Shown here: positions 44,718 to 53,166 of the stretch, piece after piece | How positions within the stretch are numbered: position 1 is the stretch's first letter | Layout: every line of letters starts with the position of its first letter | From: Paenibacillus sp. FSL R7-0204 | Lineage (GTDB): Bacteria > Bacillota > Bacilli > Paenibacillales > Paenibacillaceae | Reading direction: 5' to 3' | NCBI RefSeq assembly: GCF_038002225.1 | Contig: NZ_JBBOCA010000001.1 | Location: 5,890,001 to 5,954,000 of the forward strand | DNA length: 64,000 bases | Program-made: the position numbers and the translations under genes | The notes under the pieces: generated by a model | What the model saw: only the letters and a program-made list of their open reading frames with translations | Database searches by the model: none | Told to the model about the DNA's origin: nothing

Positions 44718-44762
44718 CTTTTTTCATCTGTCTACTTGACAGGGGTATGACCAATCCGGCGC

Positions 44763-44945
44763 AATGTAGTCGGTTTTTCGATTACATTACACCCGCACAC
44801 CACCGCCCAGCCGAATGTAGTCGGTTTTTCGATTACATTACACCCGCACACCACCGCCCAGCCGAATGTAGTCGGTTTTTCGATTACATTTGGCTCGCGC
44901 ACCCTCACCCGGCGCATTGTGTTCGGTTTTCCGCATACATTCACT
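44763..44945. repeat. Tandem 51-bp hairpin repeats, right of the IS
   Basis: Four units start at 44763, 44814, 44865 and 44916, each exactly 51 bases apart. Each has a hairpin AATGTAGTCGG...CGATTACATT with one mismatch, then a spacer such as ACACCCGCACACCACCGCCC. The last unit is diverged (ATTGTGTTCGG). It is followed by a short AAGCCCC...GGGGCTT hairpin at about 44959-44984. Confidence 0.93.
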
Positions 44946-45005
44946 CCATCCAAAGAAGCCCCCTCCATCCCGGAAGGGGCTTCTTTGCATACGAACTATG
45001 GCATA

Positions 45006-46406
45006 CTACAGCCTGTCCTGTGTCTTAACTGTCTGCTTTGCATGAGCAACCTGCACCCTATTAATAAGCTGCTTATACCGATCCTGGTCTTCCGCTGAAG
45101 CGTACGGCCGGAATTGCTCGAATAATCTTACGCAGCGGATCACACAGGCTATGCTGCCAAGTGCGGCGGAAGCCTCCAGGCTACCGAAGATATAACGTAT
45201 CCCCTGCTCTATCTTCTCTGCCTTGAGAGAATACACCGCCAGCTCGAACAGCAGCACAGGGTATTGATCCTGTACATCCCTGCCAGAAGCCCGTTCGGCT
45301 TGCCCGAAGGCCATCCCCTCCGGCGTAAGCAGCGGCTGGAAACGGCTGATAAGCTCATCTACCTCCCAGCCATACCGGTTAGCCGCTTGAACTGCCTTAA
45401 GCAGCCCGTCCAGCAGTCCCAGCCCGGGGGTGCCGATAGATTCAACAACCTCAGGAAGAACCTCAGGTTCACCGCACATCATACGGTATAGACATGCATA
45501 GACTGTACCAAGCCTGCTGAACTGGTCTCTGATCTGCTCAACCTCTGCCGATTCTTCGACAATCCAGCTCATTTCAGAGTAGAGACCGACATATTCCAGT
45601 GCCCGCTCATATTCACCGGTTTCCTCGCATACCTTGGATTGCAGCCAGTAAGCATACAGTATATAGAAGCAAAGAGGTTTGGGCGCTTGCCTCAACTCCT
45701 TCTTCTTTCTGGTTTTGTAAAATCGGATTTCATACTGGATAGATGTCTTATGACGCAGCTCCTCTGCCAATAGTCTGGCCTTCTCCCAGTGCTGTAGAGC
45801 AATATAGATATCCGCCAGCTGCCGAAGCGCTTCCAACTGGTCTATTTCCTCCAGGCGCTCTACGAAATATTCAAACCGGGTCGCCGCGCGGAAGTCCGCC
45901 TCCGGGCTCTGGCCGATCCGGATCGTGAACAGCCGGTACTGGCACAGAGCCAGCCGCTCAGAATGCTGATATTTCTCACTGTCGGCTACCCCTTCATACA
46001 GCAGAGCCGCTGCCTGAAGCTTGCCTTGCCCGTAGAATTCCTCCGCCGTATCGAACAGCAGCGGGGCATATGTAATATTGTCCATAATAATTTGAACCAC
46101 CTGCCGGATACAATCCAGCTTGTCCAGCTCCGCACAGCGGTGCAGGAAGGGTCCCAGCCTCCGCCAGTCGGGTGCAGAATGTACCACACATTCATCTATA
46201 TATAACTCATAAAATGCTCCTTCAGGAAGCCCCATTCCGGCGGTAATCCGGTCCAGCTGCTGCATGGCAATAGGACGGTTACCATTAATAATGCTGCTGA
46301 GCGTACCCGAATTGACACCGGAGATTCCTGCGAACTGATTGATTGTCTGGCCTTCTTTTCTAAGAAAAGCAGCCAGTTCTGTTTGAATTGTAGTGTGCTG
46401 TTGCAA
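45006..46406 (-). CDS. XRE-family regulator with TPR-like C-terminal region
   Basis: A 466-residue protein. Residues ~8-60 form an XRE helix-turn-helix (LRKEGQTINQFAGISGVNSGTLSSIINGNRPIAMQQLDRITAGM). The remaining ~400 residues are helical with TPR-like pairs (AEEFYGQGKLQAAALLYEG, ALRQLADIYIALQHWEKARLLAEEL), as in peptide-responsive or Rap-like Firmicutes regulators. A TTG start at 46406 follows AGGGGCGG. CCAGATATTC occurs twice upstream at 46428 and 46448, 20 bases apart, a likely operator. A peptide or protein partner is possible but no small pheromone gene was recognised nearby. Confidence 0.8.
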   Translation of the reverse strand: MQQHTTIQTELAAFLRKEGQTINQFAGISGVNSGTLSSIINGNRPIAMQQLDRITAGMGLPEGAFYELYIDECVVHSAPDWRRLGPFLHRCAELDKLDCIRQVVQIIMDNITYAPLLFDTAEEFYGQGKLQAAALLYEGVADSEKYQHSERLALCQYRLFTIRIGQSPEADFRAATRFEYFVERLEEIDQLEALRQLADIYIALQHWEKARLLAEELRHKTSIQYEIRFYKTRKKKELRQAPKPLCFYILYAYWLQSKVCEETGEYERALEYVGLYSEMSWIVEESAEVEQIRDQFSRLGTVYACLYRMMCGEPEVLPEVVESIGTPGLGLLDGLLKAVQAANRYGWEVDELISRFQPLLTPEGMAFGQAERASGRDVQDQYPVLLFELAVYSLKAEKIEQGIRYIFGSLEASAALGSIACVIRCVRLFEQFRPYASAEDQDRYKQLINRVQVAHAKQTVKTQDRL

Positions 46407-46427
46407 ACCAATACCGCCCCTCAAGAA

Positions 46428-46457
46428 CCAGATATTCAAGTAAAAATCCAGATATTC
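46428..46457. promoter_or_regulatory. Direct repeat upstream of XRE gene, candidate operator
   Basis: CCAGATATTC at 46428-46437 and again at 46448-46457; the copies start 20 bases apart, about two helical turns. They lie just upstream of the XRE start, where an autoregulator would bind. Confidence 0.45.
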
Positions 46458-46515
46458 CTATATCATAAATCCCTTAATTAGGCAGGTCAATCTGGTTTGA
46501 ACGGTTCAAAAGAGG

Positions 46516-46543
46516 TTGACAAAGACGGAATATTTGTTATATA
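46516..46543 (+). promoter_or_regulatory. Candidate sigma-A promoter of the exported protein gene
   Basis: TTGACA, a 16-base spacer and TATATA, about 140 bases upstream of ATG 46685. The -35 box is consensus. It implies a long leader in which no further structure was recognised. Confidence 0.55.
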
Positions 46544-46684
46544 TACCCAGTTAAAAAATCTTTTGCAACATTTCTGCTGAACCAACGTTTATTAGGGTAT
46601 AAACAAGTTTGAGAATATTCCGGCAGGGTAAATAAAGAGTGTAGACTCATGCCGTGTAAGATTACGCCAAGGGGGAAATTCATA

Positions 46685-47212
46685 ATGTTAAAAAACAAAA
46701 ACGTCTACCTGCTTCCTGTTCTGGTCCTGTTGTTCCTTTCCCTCGTGACTACGGCAAGCACAACCATAAAAACCGCTGATGCCAAGAGCGAGGGGGTGGC
46801 CCAGCATCTGACGGTGTATATACATTCCTTAGAGAATCATAACGGTCAGACGACCCTTACCGGGGATGAGATCGAATGGTACGAAGGTGCAGCAGCCGAT
46901 GCGGTCTTCGCCCAGCGGGAGCCGGAATCCGCAGCCGAAATCGGCGGTGCCCCGGACGGTTACTATATCGTGAATGACAGCGACACGCTGACTACTTATA
47001 CGGTAGCCCCGGATGCCAAGGTCACCATGCAGATTTATGACCGCACCGGCAAGCTCGAAGATCTGGATACGAACTGGAACGAGCCACTCACTTTGGAGAA
47101 GTTCATTCATGAATTCGCCAAAACGGATGTATTCGATCTAAGCGGTTCGCCTTATCACATCACGATCAAGGATGGCCAGATTGTATCGATCGTGCAGCAG
47201 TACACTCCATAA
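46685..47212 (+). CDS. Small exported protein of unknown function
   Basis: A 175-residue protein with a signal peptide (MLKNKNVYLLPVLVLLFLSLVTTAST) and no lipobox. The mature part is beta-rich and acidic and not recognised; blocks are HLTVYIHSLENHNGQTTLTGDEIEWYEGAAADAVF, GAPDGYYIVNDSDTLTTYTVAPDAKVTMQIYD and SPYHITIKDGQIVSIVQQYTP. ATG 46685 has AAGGGGGAAA upstream. It is divergent from the XRE gene and followed by its own terminator. No function is proposed. Confidence 0.8.
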   Translation: MLKNKNVYLLPVLVLLFLSLVTTASTTIKTADAKSEGVAQHLTVYIHSLENHNGQTTLTGDEIEWYEGAAADAVFAQREPESAAEIGGAPDGYYIVNDSDTLTTYTVAPDAKVTMQIYDRTGKLEDLDTNWNEPLTLEKFIHEFAKTDVFDLSGSPYHITIKDGQIVSIVQQYTP

Positions 47213-47250
47213 GAAGCTGCTAGCTTAATCCCTTCCCTACTACAAACCTC

Positions 47251-47291
47251 AAGCCACAGCCTGTTGCCCAGCAGCGGTTGTGGCTTTTTTG
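47251..47291 (+). terminator. Terminator after the exported protein gene
   Basis: An 11-bp stem AAGCCACAGCC/GGTTGTGGCTT with one G-U pair, followed by TTTTTT. Confidence 0.9.
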
Positions 47292-47435
47292 CGTCTCATC
47301 TCTCTCCCCCAATCTAACCTTTTCACACATATTCAATCCAATGACTATTTACCCCCAAGCCCTTTATCTATAAGCTTAAATATAGGATATCATCCAGCAG
47401 TAACCCTACAGAATCCATAGGAGTGAGGATACAAA

Positions 47436-50033
47436 ATGACAATTACACCCCATCAGCCTCTGGCGGCCCCGATTCAGGGTAAGCCCTTGTACGAGGAATA
47501 CCGCATGGACCAGGTCCGTGTGTCCGATCCGTATATCGCAAACGCCTTTGCCAAGGAGATCGATTATCTGACCAGCTATGATCCAGACCGCTTGCTGGCG
47601 GGCTTCCGCGAGAACCGGGGACTGCCGAAGCGTGCCGACAAATATCCCGGCTGGGAGAACACGGAGATCCGCGGACACACGCTGGGCCACTATCTGTCAG
47701 CGCTGTCCCAGGCCTATGCCTGTACGCGGGATGACGGGCTGGCGCTCAGGCTGAACTATCTTCTGGGAGAGCTGTCCATGTGCCAGCATGAGAGCGGTTA
47801 CCTGTCCGCGTTCGAGGAACACCTTTTCGATCATGTGGAGAACAAGCAGCCGGCCTGGGTCCCCTGGTATACGATGCACAAAATCATCGCCGGACTCATC
47901 GCGTCCTACTCTGCCACCGGCAGCAAGACGGCCTATGCCCTGGCGGATAAGCTCGGTGACTGGGTATACCGCCGCACAGCCTCCTGGTCTGAAGAGGTCC
48001 ATCAGCGTGTATTATCGGTGGAATACGGCGGGATGAATGACTGCCTGTACGACCTGTACAGAATTACCGGAAAAGCAGGCCATTTAAGCGCCGCGCATAG
48101 CTTCGACGAGCTGACGCTGTTCACTCCAGTCCATGAGGGCAAGGATATTCTCAAGGGCAAGCACGCCAATACTACGATTCCGAAATTCCTCGGTGCGCTG
48201 AACCGTTACCGGACGCTCGGGGAGAGCGAAGTCTTTTATCTGGAAGCGGCGGTGCAGTTCTGGGAGATGGTTGTCCATCATCACAGCTACATCACCGGAG
48301 GGAACAGCGAATGGGAGCACTTCGGTGATCCGGACATGCTGGACCGGGAACGCTCCAACTTCACAGCGGAAACCTGCAACACCTACAATATGCTCAAGCT
48401 GACCCGCGAGCTGTTCAAAATCACGGGAGATACCCGTTACGCTGACTTCTACGAGAACACCTACCTGAATGCTATCGTGTCGTCACAGCACCCGCATACC
48501 GGGATGACGATGTATTTCCAGCCCATGGCGACCGGTTATTTCAAGGTGTACAGCTCGCCGTTCGAGCATTTCTGGTGCTGTACCGGAACAGGCATGGAGA
48601 GCTTCACCAAGCTGAATGACAGCCTGTATTTCCATGATGCGGCCAGCATTGTGGTCAACCAGTACTTCAGCTCTACTCTGGACTCTGCCGCGCACGGCCT
48701 GATGCTGATCCAGTCGGCCAACTTGCCTTATAGCGATACTGTAGAGTTCAAAATCTCAGTGATGCGGCCTCAGTCTCAGTCCACCACGCTGAAGCTTCGT
48801 CTGCCGGATTGGCTGGCCGGAGAACCCGGGCTTCTATTAAACGGGCTGCCTGTTAACTCAGAGATCAGCGGAGGTTACCTTTTGACGGACAGAGTATGGC
48901 AAGACGGCGACACGCTGCAGCTCAAGCTGCCGATGAAGCTGGCGCACTTCAGCCTGCCGGATGCCCGCCAGGTGGCCGCGTTCAAGTATGGACCAGTGGT
49001 GCTGAGCGCCGCTCTGGGCCAGAGTGATCTGTCTGTATCCGCTACAGGCGTTGCTGTAAGTGTCCCTACCCGCAACATGCTGGTGAAGGACTTCATCACG
49101 ACGGTGAACGAGAGCCCGCAGGAGTGGCTGGCGCAGCTTCCGGACCGCGCAGTCCGGCTGGAGCAGGATGAACTGGCCTTTGCGCTGCGGGGAACGGATG
49201 AGGATCAGCGGCTGGTCTTCACTCCGCATTATAAGCAGCATAGTGAGCGTTACGGCATCTACTGGCGGCTGGTCGAGGCCGATTCGGCTGAGCTGCAGAA
49301 GCATATTTTACAGGGGAAAATCCGGCAGCGTGTACAGGATGCTACACTGGACAGCCTCCCAGTCGGCAATGACCAGTATGAGCTGGAGCATGGCATTGAG
49401 GGAGAGAACACCTCTGTAGCCACCTGGGACGGATATAACATCCGCAAAGCGGAGAACGGCGGCTGGTTCAGCTACCGGATGAAGGTGGCGCCGCGTACGG
49501 ACAACTATCTCTCGGTCACTTATTTCTCAGGAAATAATGGTAAGAAAATAGCGATTTATGTAGACGGGGAGCTGATTGCGGGCGAGGTGCTGCATACGGA
49601 TGAAGCCCGCAGCTTTTACGAGCGGAGTTATCTGATTCCTGCTGAAGCGGTTGGCGGCAAGACTGAGGTGGAAGTCAAGTTCGTGGTTCCAGAGAAGGAA
49701 AACGGCATCTTCGACCTGCTGCGCATGATGACCGGTTATGATCACAATGCCGGACTGCGCCAGCTCGCCTTCAGTGAAGGAACGCTGTCCACCTCTTTCA
49801 GCGGCGGCATAACCACGTATAGCCTGAGCGTTCCGCAAGCGGTAAGCCAGGTACAACTAAGCGTTACACCACACCATCACAATGCCCTGGTCTATGCAGA
49901 CGGAATTCTAATCGAGGATTCACTCCCGCGTGAAATCAAGCTGCTGCACAGCCGCAGTGAGGTAAATCTCACGGTTAAGGCGGAGGATCATGTTACGGTG
50001 CAAGAATATAAGCTTCAGATTGTGAAAGAATAA
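47436..50033 (+). CDS. GH127 beta-L-arabinofuranosidase with C-terminal cadherin-like domain
   Basis: An 865-residue enzyme of the GH127/HypBA1 family. The zinc and catalytic site is intact: E312 and C314 in NFTAETCNTYNMLKL, and the Cys pair C381-C382 in HFWCCTGTGMES. The Cys is the nucleophile in this family. The alpha-barrel (~1-430) is followed by beta domains, and the final ~100 residues (AGLRQLAFSEGTLSTSFSGGITTYSLSV...) look like a cadherin-like beta-sandwich. There is no signal peptide, so it should act on imported arabino-oligosaccharides. The start has GGAGTGAGG upstream. An AraC gene follows in the same direction. Confidence 0.92.
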   Translation: MTITPHQPLAAPIQGKPLYEEYRMDQVRVSDPYIANAFAKEIDYLTSYDPDRLLAGFRENRGLPKRADKYPGWENTEIRGHTLGHYLSALSQAYACTRDDGLALRLNYLLGELSMCQHESGYLSAFEEHLFDHVENKQPAWVPWYTMHKIIAGLIASYSATGSKTAYALADKLGDWVYRRTASWSEEVHQRVLSVEYGGMNDCLYDLYRITGKAGHLSAAHSFDELTLFTPVHEGKDILKGKHANTTIPKFLGALNRYRTLGESEVFYLEAAVQFWEMVVHHHSYITGGNSEWEHFGDPDMLDRERSNFTAETCNTYNMLKLTRELFKITGDTRYADFYENTYLNAIVSSQHPHTGMTMYFQPMATGYFKVYSSPFEHFWCCTGTGMESFTKLNDSLYFHDAASIVVNQYFSSTLDSAAHGLMLIQSANLPYSDTVEFKISVMRPQSQSTTLKLRLPDWLAGEPGLLLNGLPVNSEISGGYLLTDRVWQDGDTLQLKLPMKLAHFSLPDARQVAAFKYGPVVLSAALGQSDLSVSATGVAVSVPTRNMLVKDFITTVNESPQEWLAQLPDRAVRLEQDELAFALRGTDEDQRLVFTPHYKQHSERYGIYWRLVEADSAELQKHILQGKIRQRVQDATLDSLPVGNDQYELEHGIEGENTSVATWDGYNIRKAENGGWFSYRMKVAPRTDNYLSVTYFSGNNGKKIAIYVDGELIAGEVLHTDEARSFYERSYLIPAEAVGGKTEVEVKFVVPEKENGIFDLLRMMTGYDHNAGLRQLAFSEGTLSTSFSGGITTYSLSVPQAVSQVQLSVTPHHHNALVYADGILIEDSLPREIKLLHSRSEVNLTVKAEDHVTVQEYKLQIVKE

Positions 50034-50065
50034 TACTTGGTATATTGCAATACACTGTTCCACAC

Positions 50066-50112
50066 AAGGGTTATCTCGGATGCAGCTTCCGCTGTATTCA
50101 AGATAGCCCTTA
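50066..50112 (+). terminator. Hairpin after the GH127 gene
   Basis: Arms AAGGGTTATCT and AGATAGCCCTT with an inner GCAG/CTGC pairing, then TATTTGATAT. The T-tract is weak, so some readthrough into the AraC gene is possible. Confidence 0.65.
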
Positions 50113-50162
50113 TTTGATATGGTAATAGGATAAGACTATTTCCGCACCGGGGGGATGATGAC

Positions 50163-51017
50163 ATGACTGCGTTCACACTGCTGGTAGATAAGCCTGTACA
50201 TCTGGAGATGACCGGCAAATTCGTGGCCCCCTCAGCAGAGTGGATTCACTTAAGCCGGATTTTGCAGGATTATGAGCTGATTGTGATGACCGAAGGCGTG
50301 CTATACCTGGCGGGTGACAACCAGCAGTTCGTCGTCTCCAAAGGCGAGTTCCTGCTCCTGCCTCCGCTTACCAGACAATACGGGTACAAGTCTTCGGACT
50401 GTAGCTTTTATTGGCTGCATTTTCATGCTGCGAACGGTAGTCAGACTGCTGGCCCCGCTCCGGTAACCAACGATAAAGAAGAATATGTTATTCACCTGCC
50501 CCAATACGGAACCCTGCGGAATGTGGAGAAAATCATCGTGATGATGAAGCAGCTCCAGGATTCGGTGCGGAGCTACAATCAGACGGTGCTGAGTAACTAT
50601 ATGTCTACCGTTATTCTGTGCGAGCTGTACAGCCAGACCCTTCCAACCGATGCCGATCCGTTCAAAAGAACCAAGCAGGAACAGCTCTACAACGATATTG
50701 TAGACTACATCAAATGGAGCCGCAGCGAGCATATTAAGGTATCTCAGATCGCCGCCTATTTCGGCTATAACGAGAAGTATCTCTCCCATCTGTTCACCGT
50801 CATCTCCGGGATCTCCCTGAAGCAATATATTCTGCAGCAGAAGATGGAGCTGGCGAAATTCCTGCTGACCGACACCAACCAGAACGTCAGCGAGGTCTCA
50901 TTGCAGCTAGGCTATAAGGATTGCCATAACTTCATGAAATCGTTCAAAAAGATTGTCGGCCTCACTCCCACCGAGTTCCGCAACGCTTATGCCAAGCGCC
51001 TGCTGTTCTACGAATGA
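50163..51017 (+). CDS. AraC-family transcriptional regulator
   Basis: A 284-residue regulator with a cupin-like N-terminus (VMTEGVLYLAGDNQQFVVSKGEFLLLPPLTRQYGYKSSDCSFYWLHFH) and two C-terminal helix-turn-helix motifs (HIKVSQIAAYFGYNEKYLSHLFTVISG, NVSEVSLQLGYKDCHNFMKSFKKIVGLTPTEFR). The ATG follows GGGGGG. It lies downstream of, and in line with, the GH127 gene and is the likely local activator for arabinoside use. The effector is not known. Confidence 0.88.
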   Translation: MTAFTLLVDKPVHLEMTGKFVAPSAEWIHLSRILQDYELIVMTEGVLYLAGDNQQFVVSKGEFLLLPPLTRQYGYKSSDCSFYWLHFHAANGSQTAGPAPVTNDKEEYVIHLPQYGTLRNVEKIIVMMKQLQDSVRSYNQTVLSNYMSTVILCELYSQTLPTDADPFKRTKQEQLYNDIVDYIKWSRSEHIKVSQIAAYFGYNEKYLSHLFTVISGISLKQYILQQKMELAKFLLTDTNQNVSEVSLQLGYKDCHNFMKSFKKIVGLTPTEFRNAYAKRLLFYE

Positions 51018-51058
51018 GCGTGAGAGCATCCGCCAGCTCCTGCCTCTTCTCGCTCTCT

Positions 51059-51114
51059 CCACAGCCCCTCCAGAGACTAACGATTTCTCTGGAATAGGCT
51101 GTGGATATTTTTTT
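51059..51114 (+). terminator. Terminator after the AraC gene
   Basis: Nested stems CCACAGCC/GGCTGTGG and CCAGAGA/TCTCTGG, followed by a T-rich tail ATATTTTTTTG. A clear intrinsic terminator. Confidence 0.9.
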
Positions 51115-51173
51115 GAGAGCATAATGAACTTTCCGGGCTGCTACGCACTCTTATCTGTGAAAGGGGTGAGCAC

Positions 51174-51770
51174 ATGAATATAAGCCGTCTTGTCAGAGCC
51201 GCACAGCGCGGTAACAAAGAAGCATTATTAGAACTAATCCTAGCCGAACAGGACGCTTATTATCGTCTTGCCTATAGCTACATGAGGAATGAGCATGACG
51301 CGATGGATGTAATGGAGGACATGATCGTCACGCTCTATGAGAAGCTTGCGCAACTGAAGAAGAGCGAGGCCTTCTACAGCTGGAGCAAAACCATTCTGGT
51401 CAACCGCTGCAAAACGGTCCTCCGCAACCAGAACCGGTTCGTTCCCCTGGAGGAAGACGAGGCACCGGAGCCTTCGCTTGAGGCATGGACTGCAGATAAC
51501 CCGTACCGCTATACCGAGTCCGAAATGGATCTGTCCGTCCTGCTCGCGCATCTGAATCCCCGGCAGCGGGAAGCGATTGAGCTGCGTTATGTCCACGATC
51601 TGCCGTATCAGACCATTGCCGATATCACCGAAGCGCCGGTCGGCACGATCAAGTCCAGAATCTCGCAAGGGATACAGAAACTGAAAGCTATGATTGGAGG
51701 TGACCGTTATGAGAACGATCGAGGAGAGATTACAGGAGCATCAGCAGACCATGACGCCGTCAGAACTTGA
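51174..51770 (+). CDS. ECF-type RNA polymerase sigma factor
   Basis: A 198-residue sigma-70 family factor. Region 2 (LAYSYMRNEHDAMDVMEDMIVTLYEKLAQLKKSEAFYSWSKTILVNRCKTVLRNQ) and region 4 (LNPRQREAIELRYVHDLPYQTIADITEAPVGTIKSRISQGIQKLK) are complete. AAAGGGG precedes ATG. Its end overlaps the DUF4179 gene by 62 bases in another frame, so the two are coupled, as is usual for ECF sigma and membrane anti-sigma pairs. Target promoters are unknown. Confidence 0.9.
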   Translation: MNISRLVRAAQRGNKEALLELILAEQDAYYRLAYSYMRNEHDAMDVMEDMIVTLYEKLAQLKKSEAFYSWSKTILVNRCKTVLRNQNRFVPLEEDEAPEPSLEAWTADNPYRYTESEMDLSVLLAHLNPRQREAIELRYVHDLPYQTIADITEAPVGTIKSRISQGIQKLKAMIGGDRYENDRGEITGASADHDAVRT

Positions 51771-53031
51771 AGGCAGATTGCGTAAGGCGCTGGAGCAGGC
51801 TCCGGTTAGACGGAAATCACGGGCTGGACGGGCACGGACCTGGGTCGCCACAGCCGCCGCAGCCATGTTACTGACAGTGGGGGTCTATCAGTATCCGGTG
51901 TTGGCTTATTACGGCGGGAAGCTGTTCAGTCAGACTGACCTGAATACCATGGCCTTTTCTGAATTGGCGGACCATGGATACGGTCAAAGCGTCAATAAAA
52001 GCACAACATTAGGTGACGGAACGGTGATTACCATTAACGGGGTAATTGCAGACGACAACGCCCTGACGATGTATTACAGCATTGATCCGGCTTCAGGCAG
52101 TATATATACCGGCGACTTCCCTGACGGCAACTATTCACTCCGTTACGGAGTAGATAAACTGGAAGGGTTCATGACGGATTCAGATCCCCTGGGGGGGAGC
52201 GGCGGCGGCAGCAAGGACAGTAGCCGCTTCGAGGGAGTATACAAATTCGAGCCGGCCAGCCCCTTCTCCAGAACATTGACCGTTACCTTCAGCGAGCTGC
52301 TGGAGAACGGGAAAGTGGCACACTATCCTATCTCCTTCAAATATGACCCGAACCTTGCCATGAAAAGCCTGCTCGTCGCAGATATTGACCAGGCTGTACC
52401 GGTGGATCAGGGAACCGTCTACTATGACACGATTACGGCTTCTCCTACGTCAACCATCGTAAAGGGACATTATAAGATGGATAATGGCGAAAATCCAAGA
52501 TTCTCTGCTGTAACCAAACTATATGTGAATGGGACTGAGGTTGATTTCCGGTCGATGCGGGGTACGAATTCCAGTAAAAAGGGAGCCCCGGAATTTATCA
52601 TAGAATACGATGTGCTGCCGACTGACAAGCCGCAGAGTGTTGAACTTGTACTGGATAATTTCAGCGGATATCAGAACGTTGAAGAGCCGATCTCTCTGGC
52701 CTCGCCTTCGGACCGGTCGGTTCTGGTCGGCGAGGAGAAGCTCTGGATTCGCAGTGTCACCAGGACTGCTAACGGCTATGATATCGTGATCGCCGGGAAG
52801 CAGTTCACTATGCTGGATAAGGATACTTTGGCTGTTCAAGCCGGAGGAGCCGCCGTTCCCGTCAGTTCGATATCCGATTCCCGCCCGTGGGATCTCAAGA
52901 ACGGCAATATCCTGTGGGAACGCACATATTCCTTCCAGACCACAAAAAAGCCGGAATTCATGATGATGGATGGCTTCCACTATATTAAGTTCTATAGACA
53001 GACTGTTCCGGTTCCTCTAGGGGACAAATAA
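51709..53031 (+). CDS. DUF4179 membrane protein, probable anti-sigma factor
   Basis: A 440-residue protein with a short cytoplasmic N-terminus (MRTIEERLQEHQQTMTPSELEGRLRKALEQ), one membrane helix near residues 47-70 (TWVATAAAAMLLTVGVYQYPVLAYY) and a large extracytoplasmic DUF4179-type beta domain (NGVIADDNALTMYYSID...). The N-terminus is suited to holding the partner sigma factor. The start at 51709 has GGAGGTGAC upstream and lies inside the end of the sigma gene. The role as anti-sigma is inferred from topology and gene pairing. Confidence 0.85.
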   Translation: MRTIEERLQEHQQTMTPSELEGRLRKALEQAPVRRKSRAGRARTWVATAAAAMLLTVGVYQYPVLAYYGGKLFSQTDLNTMAFSELADHGYGQSVNKSTTLGDGTVITINGVIADDNALTMYYSIDPASGSIYTGDFPDGNYSLRYGVDKLEGFMTDSDPLGGSGGGSKDSSRFEGVYKFEPASPFSRTLTVTFSELLENGKVAHYPISFKYDPNLAMKSLLVADIDQAVPVDQGTVYYDTITASPTSTIVKGHYKMDNGENPRFSAVTKLYVNGTEVDFRSMRGTNSSKKGAPEFIIEYDVLPTDKPQSVELVLDNFSGYQNVEEPISLASPSDRSVLVGEEKLWIRSVTRTANGYDIVIAGKQFTMLDKDTLAVQAGGAAVPVSSISDSRPWDLKNGNILWERTYSFQTTKKPEFMMMDGFHYIKFYRQTVPVPLGDK

Positions 53032-53053
53032 AACTGTTCATGCAGGAGTGTAG

Positions 53054-53077
53054 TCAGCCGCTGCTGGCAGCGGCTGA
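53054..53077. repeat. Perfect hairpin
   Basis: TCAGCCGCTG and CAGCGGCTGA form a perfect 10-bp stem with a 4-base loop, 22 bases after the DUF4179 stop. It may be part of a double terminator with the next hairpin. Confidence 0.6.
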
Positions 53078-53090
53078 TTAGAGCCCAATA

Positions 53091-53139
53091 AAGCCTTTAG
53101 CCCCACGCTGCAAGTGGGACTAAAGGCTTCAAGTTTTTA
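53091..53139 (+). terminator. Terminator after the DUF4179 gene
   Basis: A 16-bp stem with one mismatch, AAGCCTTTAGCCCCAC and GTGGGACTAAAGGCTT, followed by CAAGTTTTTAT. It could also serve the decayed gene on the other strand. Confidence 0.85.
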
Positions 53140-53166
53140 TAGGCTTTATATCTGCTGATCAGATGA

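Larger units (their letters stand above)
43462..44747 (+). mobile_element. IS3-family insertion sequence, apparently intact (~1.29 kb)
   Basis: Imperfect terminal inverted repeats bound the element: TATCCCCTTTAAGTAGACA on the left, and on the right TACCCCTGTCAAGTAGACA read on the minus strand, with AAGTAGACA identical at their inner ends. Inside are orfA and orfB in the -1 relation with an A AAA AAG slip site. The ends are assigned to within a few bases, and no convincing target duplication could be identified. It has inserted into the 51-bp repeat array downstream of the aldo/keto reductase gene. Confidence 0.9.
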
